NCBI RefSeq assembly: GCF_009741275.1
Contig: NZ_WOWS01000002.1
Location: 62,001 to 126,000, forward strand
Length of the DNA: 64,000 nucleotides
Direction: 5' to 3'
Source of the DNA: Winogradskyella endarachnes
GTDB taxonomy: Bacteria > Bacteroidota > Bacteroidia > Flavobacteriales > Flavobacteriaceae
A program made the translations under genes and the position numbers. The stretch's first letter is position 1. Every line of letters begins with the position of its first letter. This document shows positions 1 through 9,037 of the stretch, piece after piece. The notes beneath the pieces are model-generated. The model had not been told where the DNA came from. It made no database searches and was given only the letters and a program-made list of their open reading frames with translations.

Positions 1-1
1 T

Positions 2-1696
2 GGTTTTGATCCAGGTATAACAAGCTATGACTATGAATTGCCGGCAGGTACAACAGTAGCACCAACAATTACTTCTGCAACAGCAACGGTTACAACAGGA
101 ACAAATGTAACTATTACCCAGGCGTCATCTGTGCCAGGAAATGGGACGGTTGTAGTTACTGCTGCAGATGGTACAACTACAGAAACATATACGGTTTCTT
201 TTGATGTACCAGCTGAAACCACACCAACCTCTGCAGCACCAACACCACCAGCAAGAAACACTTCAGATTACATATCAATATTTAGTGATGCTTATACCAA
301 TGTAGCTACGGTAAATCTAAATCCAAATTGGGGACAATCTACAGTGCAATCGGTTGTGGATATTGCAGGTAATAACACATTGAGCTATGATAGTTTTAAT
401 TACCAAGGAACAGATTTTGGAGGTGCACAAGATATTTCTAACATGGAATATTTACATGTAGATATTTGGACAAATACAGTAGCAACTAATATTTATGTTA
501 TTAGTTCTGGACCAGAAATACCACATGCTATTTCGTCAGTTGATGGTTCTTGGCAATCATTAGATATACCTGTTGCTGGTATCACAGGAGATTTAACCAG
601 TGCTATTCAATTTAAATTTGATGGTGGAGATGGAACAGGTATTATGTATATAGATAACTTATACTTTTGGAAAAACCCTTCTGCTTCAGGTACTGATGCT
701 ACCCTAAGTGATTTACAAGTAGATAATGCAACAATAAGTGGTTTTTCTTCAAATACATTTAATTATACATACGAACTCGCACCAGGAACCACTGTTGTAC
801 CGCAAATAACTTCTGCTACACCAACAGATGCAAATGCAACTTCTGTAACAATAACACAAGCTACCGACATACTTGGAAATGCCACTGTAGATGTAGTGTC
901 TCAAGATGGAACAGTTACTGAGACTTATACTGTAACTTATTTGTTATCTGGTCCGGATGCTGCTGCACCAACACCAACACATGATGAAGTTAATAACCAA
1001 GTAATTTCAATTTTTAGTGATGCTTATACTGATTTAGCTGGTACTAACTATAACCCAGATTGGGGCCAATCTACAGTTGTTACCATAGAGTCTGTAATGA
1101 GTAATGATGCTCTAAAATATGCTGGCTTAAATTATCAAGGTACTAATTTAGGAAGTACAGATGGTGGTGTTTCTCAAGATGTATCTTCTACTACACACTT
1201 ACATTTAGATTTTTGGACAGCAAATTCAACTGTAATAGATTTTTATGTATTAGACCAAGGTGCTGGTGAGGTGTTTTATTCTTTGCCAATTCCGGCTGCT
1301 TTAGGTGGAGATTGGGTTAGTGTAGATATTCCGTTAAGTCATTATACTTCAGGAGGAGAAGTATTAACAGATATTCATCAGTTTAAGGTTACAGGAGATG
1401 GAACGGTTTATTTTGATAACATCTATTTTTATAATGAAACAGCTTTAAGCGTTGGTGATTTTGAAGTTGAAGAATTTAAGGTGTATCCTAATCCTACAAA
1501 CAGCGTATGGAATATTACTAGCAGTACTCAAATAAATATCGTAGAAGTATTTAATGTAATGGGTAAAAAAATTATCACAATCCAACCAAACGCAAATGAA
1601 ACTAGTATAGATGCTACATCTTTAAATTCGGGAATTTACTTTGTAAAAATTGATGCAGCAACAGGTTTAAAAACCATTAAATTAATTAAAGAATAA
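2..1696 (+). CDS. Secreted T9SS protein with duplicated Ig-like and carbohydrate-binding-like modules (5' end outside window)
   Basis: The reading frame is open from the first bases of the window, so the true start lies upstream. Two tandem units are visible. Each has a cadherin-like beta-sandwich segment rich in Thr (about 2-220 and 690-950) followed by a module of about 145 residues beginning near ISIFSDAYT and containing NWGQST (about 262-675 and 1000-1435). The second type resembles non-catalytic glycan-binding modules attached to flavobacterial glycoside hydrolases; that is family knowledge, not proof. The last 75 residues (from about 1471, with VYPNPT and a final LIKE) form a type A T9SS sorting domain, so the protein should be exported by the Por system and anchored or released at the surface. 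Any catalytic domain would lie upstream of the window. A strong terminator follows. Confidence 0.85.
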   Translation, partial: GFDPGITSYDYELPAGTTVAPTITSATATVTTGTNVTITQASSVPGNGTVVVTAADGTTTETYTVSFDVPAETTPTSAAPTPPARNTSDYISIFSDAYTNVATVNLNPNWGQSTVQSVVDIAGNNTLSYDSFNYQGTDFGGAQDISNMEYLHVDIWTNTVATNIYVISSGPEIPHAISSVDGSWQSLDIPVAGITGDLTSAIQFKFDGGDGTGIMYIDNLYFWKNPSASGTDATLSDLQVDNATISGFSSNTFNYTYELAPGTTVVPQITSATPTDANATSVTITQATDILGNATVDVVSQDGTVTETYTVTYLLSGPDAAAPTPTHDEVNNQVISIFSDAYTDLAGTNYNPDWGQSTVVTIESVMSNDALKYAGLNYQGTNLGSTDGGVSQDVSSTTHLHLDFWTANSTVIDFYVLDQGAGEVFYSLPIPAALGGDWVSVDIPLSHYTSGGEVLTDIHQFKVTGDGTVYFDNIYFYNETALSVGDFEVEEFKVYPNPTNSVWNITSSTQINIVEVFNVMGKKIITIQPNANETSIDATSLNSGIYFVKIDAATGLKTIKLIKE

Positions 1697-1726
1697 GATT
1701 AATAGCGATATATCTAATTTTTTGAT

Positions 1727-1762
1727 AAAGCGTGTTTATATAATTTAAACACGCTTTTTTTA
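1727..1762 (+). terminator. Rho-independent terminator after the T9SS protein
   Basis: A perfect 12-bp stem (1727-1738 with 1746-1757, AAAGCGTGTTTA against its complement) closes a 7-nt loop and runs into a T tract. It ends the upstream gene and separates it from the lipoprotein at 1824. Confidence 0.9.
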
Positions 1763-1823
1763 TAAAATAACTTTTAGAAGTTTTAATTTAGTTGTACCTC
1801 TATAGTTAATAAGAAAATACTAG

Positions 1824-3941
1824 ATGTTTACTAAGTTACATTTCTACATATTATTAGTCGCAATTCTAACTAGTTGTTCTCAAGGTAAAGAAACTAAGGA
1901 AACTGATATTGCTAATAAGTCTAACGACTTAATAAATGAAACCAGTCCTTATTTACTGCAACACGCTTATAATCCTGTAAATTGGAAAGCATGGCATAAT
2001 GAGACATTAAAACAAGCTAAAGATGAAAATAAATTAATTGTAATTTCTGTTGGTTATTCTGCATGTCATTGGTGTCATGTAATGGAGGAAGAAAGTTTTG
2101 AAAACGATTCTGTAGCCAAGCTGATGAATGACAATTTTATTAGCATAAAGGTAGATAGAGAAGAGCGACCAGATGTAGATCAAATTTATATGGATGCTGT
2201 TCAGTTAATGACAGGTAGTGGAGGATGGCCTTTAAATTGTATTGCGTTACCAGACGGTAGACCTGTTTTTGGTGGCACTTATTTTACAAAAAAACAATGG
2301 ACAAAAATCCTTAAGGATATGTCTAAATTGTATAAAGAAGACCCAGAAAAAGTAATAGCCTTCGCCGAAGAATTAACTGAAGGTGTAAAAAACTCTGACT
2401 TAATAACGGTTAATAAAGAAGACATTCAGTTTAACCCGATGGCATTAAAGACTATGGTGAAAAAATGGCGCGCCTCTTTAGATTTTACAAACGGAGGTGA
2501 AAAGAAAGTGCCAAAATTTCCCATGCCTAGTAATTTAAATTTTCTATTACGATACAGCGACCAATATAAAAATAAAGCGCTTCAAGATTATGTAATGACT
2601 ACTTTAGTAAAAATGGCAAATGGTGGCATTTACGACCAAATTGGAGGTGGTTTTTCTCGCTATTCAGTCGATGATAGGTGGCATGTGCCTCATTTTGAAA
2701 AAATGCTCTATGATAATGCACAATTAGTAAGTCTGTATTCTAAAGCGTATCAACTCACAAGAAACGATTATTTTAAAACTATAGTCTCAGAAACTTTAGA
2801 GTTTGTTGATAAAGAATTAACTCAAAACGATGGTGCGTTTTATTCATCATTAGATGCAGATAGTTATAATGCCCATGGAGAATTAGAAGAAGGTGCATAT
2901 TACACTTGGACTGAAAAAAAATTAAAAGAATTACTCAATAACGATTACAACTTATTTAAGTCTTATTATAATATTAATGGCACAGGTAAATGGGAAAAGG
3001 ATCGCTATATCCTTTATAAAACAATATCTGATAAGCATTTCGCAGCATCAAATAATTTAGAAGTAACAGAATTACAAACCAAAATTCAATTTTGGAAAAC
3101 TATTTTGACTAAAGAAAGACGCAATAGAGAAAAACCAAGAATTGATGATAAAGTTTTAACTTCTTGGAATGCATTAATGTTAAAGGCATACGTTGATGCC
3201 TATCGTGTTTTTGGGGAAGAATCTTATCTTGAAAAGGCAATTAAAAATGCTATATTTATAAAAGAGAATCAGATCAATACAGACGGTTCAATGTTTCATA
3301 ATTATAAGGACGGTAAAAGTACAATCTCTGGTTTTTCTGAAGATTATGCACATACTATAATGGCTTATATTGAATTGTACCAAGCTACTTTTAATGAAGA
3401 ATGGTTAAATACTGCAAAGCAATTGGCAGATTATTCCATAGAACATTTTTTAAATAAAGAAACACAGATGTTTTATTTTACATCAAATAAAGACCATACT
3501 TTAATTGCGCGTAAAACGGAAGTTTATGATAATGTTATAGCATCATCTAATTCGGTATTAGCAGAAGGTTTATTCAAATTAGGGCATTATTATTCTAATA
3601 AAAAGTACGCTGGTTTTGCAATACAGATGTTAAGTAATATGAATGCAGATATTAAAAAATCACCATCTTCATATTCAAATTGGTTGGTGTTATATTTAAA
3701 TTATTCTAATCCCTTTTACGAGATAGCTATTTCTGGAAAAGATGTAGATTTCAAATTAACAGAATTAGATCAAACTTATTTGCCTAATGTGCTAGTATCT
3801 GGTGCAGCAAATAAAAGTAAACTGCCCTTATTACAGAACAAGTTTATAGAAGAAGAAACATTTATTTATGTTTGTATTAATGGTACTTGTAAAATGCCAG
3901 TGACTAGCACAGAAAAAGCATTAAGCCAAATATTAAAGTAA
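1824..3941 (+). CDS. DUF255/thioredoxin-domain lipoprotein (YyaL/SPATA20 family)
   Basis: 705 residues. The N-terminus is a lipoprotein signal with lipobox LTSC, so the protein is probably anchored in the envelope. From about residue 35 it matches the DUF255 family: ETSPYLLQHA, NPVNW, then a thioredoxin-like CHWC at residues 81-84 followed by HVMEEESF. The rest looks like the (alpha/alpha)6 glycosidase-like or cellobiose epimerase-like barrel of these proteins (DKVLTSWNALML, GGGFSRYSVDDRWHVPHFEKMLYDNAQL). Length agrees with the family. The substrate is unknown; homologues are annotated only as thioredoxin domain-containing. It stands alone after a terminator and 70 nt before the LacI gene. 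Confidence 0.9.
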   Translation: MFTKLHFYILLVAILTSCSQGKETKETDIANKSNDLINETSPYLLQHAYNPVNWKAWHNETLKQAKDENKLIVISVGYSACHWCHVMEEESFENDSVAKLMNDNFISIKVDREERPDVDQIYMDAVQLMTGSGGWPLNCIALPDGRPVFGGTYFTKKQWTKILKDMSKLYKEDPEKVIAFAEELTEGVKNSDLITVNKEDIQFNPMALKTMVKKWRASLDFTNGGEKKVPKFPMPSNLNFLLRYSDQYKNKALQDYVMTTLVKMANGGIYDQIGGGFSRYSVDDRWHVPHFEKMLYDNAQLVSLYSKAYQLTRNDYFKTIVSETLEFVDKELTQNDGAFYSSLDADSYNAHGELEEGAYYTWTEKKLKELLNNDYNLFKSYYNINGTGKWEKDRYILYKTISDKHFAASNNLEVTELQTKIQFWKTILTKERRNREKPRIDDKVLTSWNALMLKAYVDAYRVFGEESYLEKAIKNAIFIKENQINTDGSMFHNYKDGKSTISGFSEDYAHTIMAYIELYQATFNEEWLNTAKQLADYSIEHFLNKETQMFYFTSNKDHTLIARKTEVYDNVIASSNSVLAEGLFKLGHYYSNKKYAGFAIQMLSNMNADIKKSPSSYSNWLVLYLNYSNPFYEIAISGKDVDFKLTELDQTYLPNVLVSGAANKSKLPLLQNKFIEEETFIYVCINGTCKMPVTSTEKALSQILK

Positions 3942-3960
3942 TTTTTTTATTGAAAACATA

Positions 3961-3992
3961 TTTTGAAAAAGGTATAATTAGTAGTATCTTTT
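3961..3992 (+). promoter_or_regulatory. Putative promoter of the LacI regulator
   Basis: TTTTG at 3961-3965, 19 nt, then TATCTTTT at 3985-3992 approximates the Bacteroidota consensus TTG-N19-TAnnTTTG with one mismatch. The start codon at 4012 would give a short leader. Confidence 0.4.
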
Positions 3993-4011
3993 TTATTTAA
4001 AAAATATTATA

Positions 4012-5016
4012 ATGACAACACTCAAAGAATTAGCTGCCCTCTTAAATATTTCTGTATCTACAGTTTCTAAAGCTTTAAATGATAGTCATGAAATTAGCGA
4101 AAACACAAGACTTCGAGTTAAAGAATTAGCAACAAAATTAAATTATAAACCCAACCGAATAGCACAGCAATTAAAAACAAATAAATCTAAAACTATTGGC
4201 GTGATTTTACCAACGGTTACAAATCCATTTTTTGCAGAGGTGTTGCATGGTATAGAGATGGCAGCAACCAATAATGATTATGATATTATAGTTTGTCTTT
4301 CTAACGAAACGTTACATAAAGAAAAACGTAGTTTAGAATTGTTGTCTAACGGCAGTGTTGATGGTTTTATAATGACCGTTGCTAGAGAAAGTCAGGTGCA
4401 AAAGGATACAAGTCACATTACAGAAGCTATAAGTAATCAACTTCCTGTCTTAATGTTCGATAGGGTAATAGATGATATTGCGTGTAATAAAGTTATAGTA
4501 GATGATTTTCAATCAGTATATGAAGCGACAGAACATTTAATAATTAAAGAGCAAAGAAAAAACATTCTTCTAGTAAGTAATATTGAAGAATTAAGTGTTG
4601 GAAAACTTAGAATTGAAGGTTACACAAAAGCACTAACAGATCATAACTTAGAACCACATATATTAAAATTAGACCACGCTGTAGATTTAGATGTGGAGGC
4701 TAAAATTTATAATTATTTACAAGCAAATACGTCTATTGATGCAATTTTATCTATTGATCACGTTACAGGAATTGTAGCAATAAATATGGCAAAAAAATTA
4801 GGATTGGATATTCCAATAGATTTATCTGTAATTGGTTTTGGTTATGAGCATACACAATTATTATCAAGTCCAAAAATCTCAATTATTCATCAAAAAGCGC
4901 ATAAAATAGGTGAAATTTCTACAAATTTATTAATAGAACAAATTGAAAATAAGGACTCAGACATACAAACTATAGTTGTACCAAGTGAATTAAAATATAC
5001 CGAATCGGTTATATAA
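4012..5016 (+). CDS. LacI family transcriptional regulator
   Basis: 334 residues, typical LacI/GalR length. The helix-turn-helix is at the N-terminus (TLKELAALLNISVSTVSKALN), followed by the hinge with YKPNRIAQQLK and the periplasmic-binding-protein-like effector domain (KTIGVILPTVTNPFFAEVLHGIE from about residue 63; DLSVIGFG near 280). It should repress or activate a sugar-responsive promoter. In flavobacteria such regulators usually sit beside polysaccharide utilisation genes, and the T9SS protein with glycan-binding-like modules upstream fits this, but the operator and target are not visible here. Confidence 0.92.
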   Translation: MTTLKELAALLNISVSTVSKALNDSHEISENTRLRVKELATKLNYKPNRIAQQLKTNKSKTIGVILPTVTNPFFAEVLHGIEMAATNNDYDIIVCLSNETLHKEKRSLELLSNGSVDGFIMTVARESQVQKDTSHITEAISNQLPVLMFDRVIDDIACNKVIVDDFQSVYEATEHLIIKEQRKNILLVSNIEELSVGKLRIEGYTKALTDHNLEPHILKLDHAVDLDVEAKIYNYLQANTSIDAILSIDHVTGIVAINMAKKLGLDIPIDLSVIGFGYEHTQLLSSPKISIIHQKAHKIGEISTNLLIEQIENKDSDIQTIVVPSELKYTESVI

Positions 5017-5035
5017 AAAATAAAATTTAACGCAC

Positions 5036-5069
5036 AAAAAAAGACCCAACTAAATTGAGTCTTTTTTTA
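5036..5069. terminator. Bidirectional terminator between the LacI gene and the Ala-rich lipoprotein
   Basis: AAAGAC (5040-5045) pairs with GTCTTT (5059-5064), and CAA (5047-5049) with TTG (5055-5057), with one mismatch between. A-run on the left and T-run on the right let it act on both convergent genes. Confidence 0.75.
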
Positions 5070-5087
5070 TTTGTTTTAAAAGGAATA

Positions 5088-5513
5088 TTATAGACCTTTA
5101 ACTTTGTCTGCTGCAGTATCAACAGCATCGCTTCCTGCTTTTTTTGCAGCATCTACAGCATTTTTACCTGTTTCTTTAGCGCTATCAACTGCACTGTTAG
5201 CAGCGTCTTTTACAGAATCTACTGCATCGCCAGCAGCCTCTTTTGCACTGTCTACAGCGTTACCCGCAGCATCTACAGCACCATCAGCTGCTTCACCAAT
5301 AGCTTCACCTGTAGAGTCTACAGCTTCACTTGCAGCATCTACTGCACTATCAGCAGCTTCGCCTACAGCTTCAGCAGCATCATCTACAGCTTCACTAGCA
5401 GAGTCTGCAGCGCTTTCCATAGCTTCGCTAGCTTTATCGGCAGTCTCTCTACAAGAAGTAAATGATAATCCTAATGCAGCAACTAGTGCTAAACTTAATA
5501 CAACTTTTTTCAT
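5088..5513 (-). CDS. Ala/Asp/Ser-rich repeat lipoprotein
   Basis: 141 residues. A signal peptide ends in lipobox SFTSC (Cys21), so the mature chain is lipid-anchored. The mature part is almost only Ala, Asp, Ser, Glu, Val, Gly and Lys in units of about 11 residues such as AVDSAKEAAGD and AADSAVDAASE. This pattern predicts a long amphipathic helix or coiled coil, as in apolipoprotein-like, LEA-like or Lpp-like envelope proteins. The C-terminal third becomes Lys-rich. I recognise no named family. The repeats are also visible in DNA as recurring TCTACAGC-type words on the plus strand, so copy number may vary between strains. The opposite strand is open for 151 codons because of this composition. 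Confidence 0.85.
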   Translation of the reverse strand: MKKVVLSLALVAALGLSFTSCRETADKASEAMESAADSASEAVDDAAEAVGEAADSAVDAASEAVDSTGEAIGEAADGAVDAAGNAVDSAKEAAGDAVDSVKDAANSAVDSAKETGKNAVDAAKKAGSDAVDTAADKVKGL

Positions 5514-5735
5514 TTTAATAGTTTTAGTGTTAATTTTTGTTAATGTACGAAAATACTAATTTCATCGTAATTTTAACATAATTTTTTGAATATTCTGTGT
5601 ATAATATGTACATATACGAACTTAAAATGGGGTTTGGACTATTTTTTTATTCTTTTTATTTAAATATTCTTGTATCTTTTTTAACAATTTTGCAATTCTA
5701 TTTATTTAACAAATAAACTTCAAACTGACCTGACA

Positions 5736-7058
5736 ATGAAAACCATAAATTTTAATATTAAATGTTTAGCCATAGCTATATTGTATTGCTCTTCAATTAT
5801 TGGTTTTTCTCAAAATAATAAGAGGGAAAATAAAATTATAAAAGCAGTAGATAAACATTCTAAAGAAGCTATAGAGTTAATTAAAACATCGGTAAATATT
5901 AACAGTGGTACTATGAATTTTGAAGGTGTAATGAAAGTCGGTGCACTATTTAAAAAAGAATTAGATCAATTAGGATTTACTACAAAATTAACCAGTGGCC
6001 AAGCTTATGGAAGAGCTGGTCATTTAATTGCGACACGAAAAGGAAAAAAAGGACCAAAGTTTTTAATGATAGGTCATTTAGATACTGTTTTTGAATTAGA
6101 TAGTCCGTTGCAAGAATACACTATGCTAAATGATTCTATAATGAAAGGTCCTGGCGTTGCGGACATGAAAGGAGGTGATGTTATTATTATTTTAACCATG
6201 AAGGCTCTAAAAGAAGCTGGTGTTTTAGATGATATGTCAATTGAAATTATAATGACTGGCGATGAAGAAAAAAGTGGAAAACCTTTAGAACTCTCTAAAA
6301 AGGATTTAATTGAAGCTGCTAAAAAAGCAGACATAGCTTTAGGGTTTGAAAACGGTGACAATAACCCAAAAACCATTGTAGTTGCTAGAAGAGGTTCTAC
6401 GGATTGGAAACTTACAGTTACTGGGAAACCAGCACATTCTTCACAAGTATTTACAGATAAAATTGGTACAGGTGCTATTTATGAAACTTCAAGAATACTA
6501 AATGAGTTTTATCTTCAATTAGCAAAAGAGAAAGATTTAACGTTTAATCCAGGTTTTATAATTGGAGGTACTAAAATTAAGCAAGATGATGACGGAACAG
6601 GTGGACATGCCTTTGGTAAAACCAATGTAGTCTCCCAAGAAACAATTGTTCGTGGTGATTTAAGAGCGGTTTCTTTAGAACAATTAAAAAAAGCAAAAAC
6701 TATAATGCAGAATATTGTGTCAGAAAATTATCCGCAAACTAATGCTATATTAGAATTTTCGCCTGGTGGATATCCGCCTTTATCTTTAACGGAAGGGAGC
6801 ACCAAGCTCCTAGGTTATTTTAATACGGTAAGCGAAGATTTAGGTTTTGGTACTGTAACCGCTGTAAATCCAAGAAATGCTGGTGCAGCAGATATCTCTT
6901 TTACATCTGCATATGTAGATATGGCTATTGACGGTCTAGGACTTACAGGAGGAGGTGGTGATCATACTATTAAGGAGTATGGCAATTTAAATACTGTGGC
7001 AACACAAGCAAAAATAACAGCAGTTTTAATGTATAGATTAGTGAATTCTAAATTTTAA
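5736..7058 (+). CDS. Secreted M20 family metallopeptidase (glutamate carboxypeptidase-like)
   Basis: 440 residues with an N-terminal signal peptide, so probably periplasmic. Zinc-peptidase motifs are intact: GHLDT (His114, Asp116), GVADMKGG (bridging Asp143), TGDEEKSG (catalytic Glu177, metal Glu178), and later NAGAADISF and GGGGDHT. The dimerisation insert contains RRGSTDWKLTVTGKPAHSSQ. The order and the GHLDT/ADMKGG pair match the M20A carboxypeptidase G2/glutamate carboxypeptidase group, which releases C-terminal glutamate or similar residues from peptides or conjugates; the real substrate is unknown. The next gene starts 9 nt downstream, so the two may be co-transcribed. Confidence 0.88.
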   Translation: MKTINFNIKCLAIAILYCSSIIGFSQNNKRENKIIKAVDKHSKEAIELIKTSVNINSGTMNFEGVMKVGALFKKELDQLGFTTKLTSGQAYGRAGHLIATRKGKKGPKFLMIGHLDTVFELDSPLQEYTMLNDSIMKGPGVADMKGGDVIIILTMKALKEAGVLDDMSIEIIMTGDEEKSGKPLELSKKDLIEAAKKADIALGFENGDNNPKTIVVARRGSTDWKLTVTGKPAHSSQVFTDKIGTGAIYETSRILNEFYLQLAKEKDLTFNPGFIIGGTKIKQDDDGTGGHAFGKTNVVSQETIVRGDLRAVSLEQLKKAKTIMQNIVSENYPQTNAILEFSPGGYPPLSLTEGSTKLLGYFNTVSEDLGFGTVTAVNPRNAGAADISFTSAYVDMAIDGLGLTGGGGDHTIKEYGNLNTVATQAKITAVLMYRLVNSKF

Positions 7059-7067
7059 ATAGGAAGA

Positions 7068-7670
7068 ATGGACTTATTTAATACAGAATTAACCACTAAT
7101 CGTTTACCATTCGATGGCGAAGTATATTATTATGGTCCTATAATGTCTATAGCTCAGGCACAAGATTATTATGAAAAATTACTCAAGAATATTGAATGGG
7201 AGAACGATAAAGCCATCATTTTTGGAAAATTAATTATTACAAAACGCAAAGTGGCTTGGTATGGAAATAAACCATTTAATTATACCTACTCTAAAACAAC
7301 TAAATCAGCCTTACCTTGGAATAAAGAACTTCTAGAACTTAAAAAACTAGTAGAACTAAAAACAGGAGAAACGTTTAACTCTTGCTTACTTAACTTATAT
7401 CACTCTGGTGAAGAAGGTATGGCCTGGCATAGCGATGGTGAAAAAGATTTAAAAAAGAATGGAGCCATTGCATCGTTGAGCTTTGGCGCTGAGCGCAAAT
7501 TTGCTTTTAAGCATAAAAAGACAAAGCAAAACGTTTCAATACAACTTGTAAAAGGAAGTTTGCTAGTAATGCAAGGAGAAACACAAACCCATTGGTTGCA
7601 TAGGTTACCTCCAACTAAAAAAGTAAAAACTCCTAGAATAAATTTAACGTTTAGAACAATTGAGCTATAA
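7068..7670 (+). CDS. AlkB-like 2-oxoglutarate/Fe(II) dioxygenase (DNA/RNA dealkylation)
   Basis: 200 residues, the short ALKBH2/3-like form. Iron ligands are visible as His121 and Asp123 (MAWHSDGE) and His178 (HWLHRLPP). The 2-oxoglutarate-binding arginines are in PRINLTFR near the C-terminus, and NLYHSGEEGMAWHSD is the family signature. The family oxidatively removes methyl adducts such as 1-methyladenine and 3-methylcytosine. It lies 9 nt after the M20 peptidase and ends 9 nt from the convergent waaA gene. Confidence 0.92.
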   Translation: MDLFNTELTTNRLPFDGEVYYYGPIMSIAQAQDYYEKLLKNIEWENDKAIIFGKLIITKRKVAWYGNKPFNYTYSKTTKSALPWNKELLELKKLVELKTGETFNSCLLNLYHSGEEGMAWHSDGEKDLKKNGAIASLSFGAERKFAFKHKKTKQNVSIQLVKGSLLVMQGETQTHWLHRLPPTKKVKTPRINLTFRTIEL

Positions 7671-7679
7671 TCCTAAGGC

Positions 7680-8912
7680 TCAAAAATAAGCCATTATTTT
7701 ATTTACGGCACCTTTGTTTTTTCTAATAAATGAAGCAGTTATTACGCCTTTATTTTGTCTTAAAAATTTATCCGTAATAAGCGCATTTAAAGAAGAATTG
7801 AAAGCTGTAGCACTTGCCAAGCTAGTAACACCACCTAAATCTATTAATGCTTTAGCTTCAGGAAATTTTTCATAATTCTTACCGATAAGAATAGGAATAC
7901 CAAATACAGCTGGTTCTAATATATTATGTAAACCAGTTGAGCCAGCGCCTCCACCGATATAGGCAATGTCTGCATAACTGTATACTTTACTTAAATATCC
8001 AATAGTATCTAATATAAAAACTTGATAATCTTTTAAGTTTTTAGTATCGTCTAATTCAGAAAAGCAAATAGTATTAACCTTTAATTGCGATTTAAGTGAA
8101 GCCACATAACTTGCTTTTATGTTATGAGGCGCAATGATATATTTTACTTCAGAGTTTTTAGTAGTATTAATATAATCTAAATATAGCTTATCATCTTCTG
8201 GCCACGTACTGCCAAAAACCATACAAAGTTTATCATCTTTAAAAGCTTCAATAAACGATACAGTGTTGTTTATTTTGAGCTGATTAGAAACACGGTCAAA
8301 ACGCGTATCTCCTGATACAGAAGCGTCAGCATAACCTATTTTTTGAAGTAAAACCTTAGAGTTTTCATCTTGAGTAAAAATATGACGGAAACCAAATAAA
8401 GCAGATTTAGTATAACTGCCATACCATTTAAAAAAGGATTGGTCTTTTCTAAAAACGGCCGAAATTAATAAGGCATTTAAGTTGCGTTTTTTTATTTCGT
8501 GTAAAAAGTTAGGCCAAATTTCATATTTAACAAACAAAATATAATCGGGATGTACAAGGTCTAAAAATTGTTGGGCATTCGTTTTAGTATCTAAAGGGAG
8601 ATAAATAACAACATCAGCTATTTTGGTGTTTTTTCTTACTTCGTATCCAGAGGGAGAAAAAAATGAAATTATAACTTTATGCGTCGGGTATTTAGCTTTT
8701 AAAGCTTCAAAAACTGGTAGGCCTTGTTCGTATTCTCCTAACGATGCACAATGAAACCATAAGGTTTTATCTTCTAGCTTAATGTTGTTTTTAAGTTTAG
8801 TAAACGTTTCTTTTCTACCAACAACACCTTGCTTCAATTTAGAATTGAATAATGCCGCAATTTTAATGATAAAACTTGCCAAATAAATTCCTATGGAGTA
8901 GAGTCCTTTCAA
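7680..8912 (-). CDS. waaA: 3-deoxy-D-manno-octulosonic acid (Kdo) transferase
   Basis: 410 residues, a GT30 glycosyltransferase. It transfers Kdo from CMP-Kdo to lipid A precursor at the inner membrane during LPS assembly. The N-terminal hydrophobic anchor, LWFHCASLGEYEQGLPV (family HASSVGE-like motif with the catalytic Glu), VKYEIWPNFL, DTRFDRV, VFGSTWPEDD and GGGAGSTGLHNILEPAVFG are all recognisable. The start codon is TTG at 8912: an in-frame stop lies 15 nt upstream and there is no nearby ATG. Convergent with the AlkB-like gene. Confidence 0.93.
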   Translation of the reverse strand: MKGLYSIGIYLASFIIKIAALFNSKLKQGVVGRKETFTKLKNNIKLEDKTLWFHCASLGEYEQGLPVFEALKAKYPTHKVIISFFSPSGYEVRKNTKIADVVIYLPLDTKTNAQQFLDLVHPDYILFVKYEIWPNFLHEIKKRNLNALLISAVFRKDQSFFKWYGSYTKSALFGFRHIFTQDENSKVLLQKIGYADASVSGDTRFDRVSNQLKINNTVSFIEAFKDDKLCMVFGSTWPEDDKLYLDYINTTKNSEVKYIIAPHNIKASYVASLKSQLKVNTICFSELDDTKNLKDYQVFILDTIGYLSKVYSYADIAYIGGGAGSTGLHNILEPAVFGIPILIGKNYEKFPEAKALIDLGGVTSLASATAFNSSLNALITDKFLRQNKGVITASFIRKNKGAVNKIMAYF

Positions 8913-8956
8913 AAATAAATATTTGTGCTAAAATACATTTCTTTCAATTAATTGCG

Positions 8957-8987
8957 TTGTCATAGCCATTACAATTTCGTACTTTCG
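8957..8987 (+). promoter_or_regulatory. Putative promoter of the DegT aminotransferase-galE operon
   Basis: TTG at 8957-8959, 20 nt, then TACTTTCG at 8980-8987, one base from the TAnnTTTG consensus. The predicted transcript has a leader of roughly 45 nt before the ATG at 9038. Confidence 0.5.
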
Positions 8988-9037
8988 CTTAAAGCTTTTA
9001 AGCTCGTTTATTTATATACTAAAATGTTGTCGTTAAG

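Noticed and set aside
5104..5559. Open frame of 151 codons on the plus strand
   Set aside because: It is the exact antisense of the Ala-rich repeat lipoprotein and stays open only because of that composition; it has a chance Ser/Ala-rich sequence and no start context.
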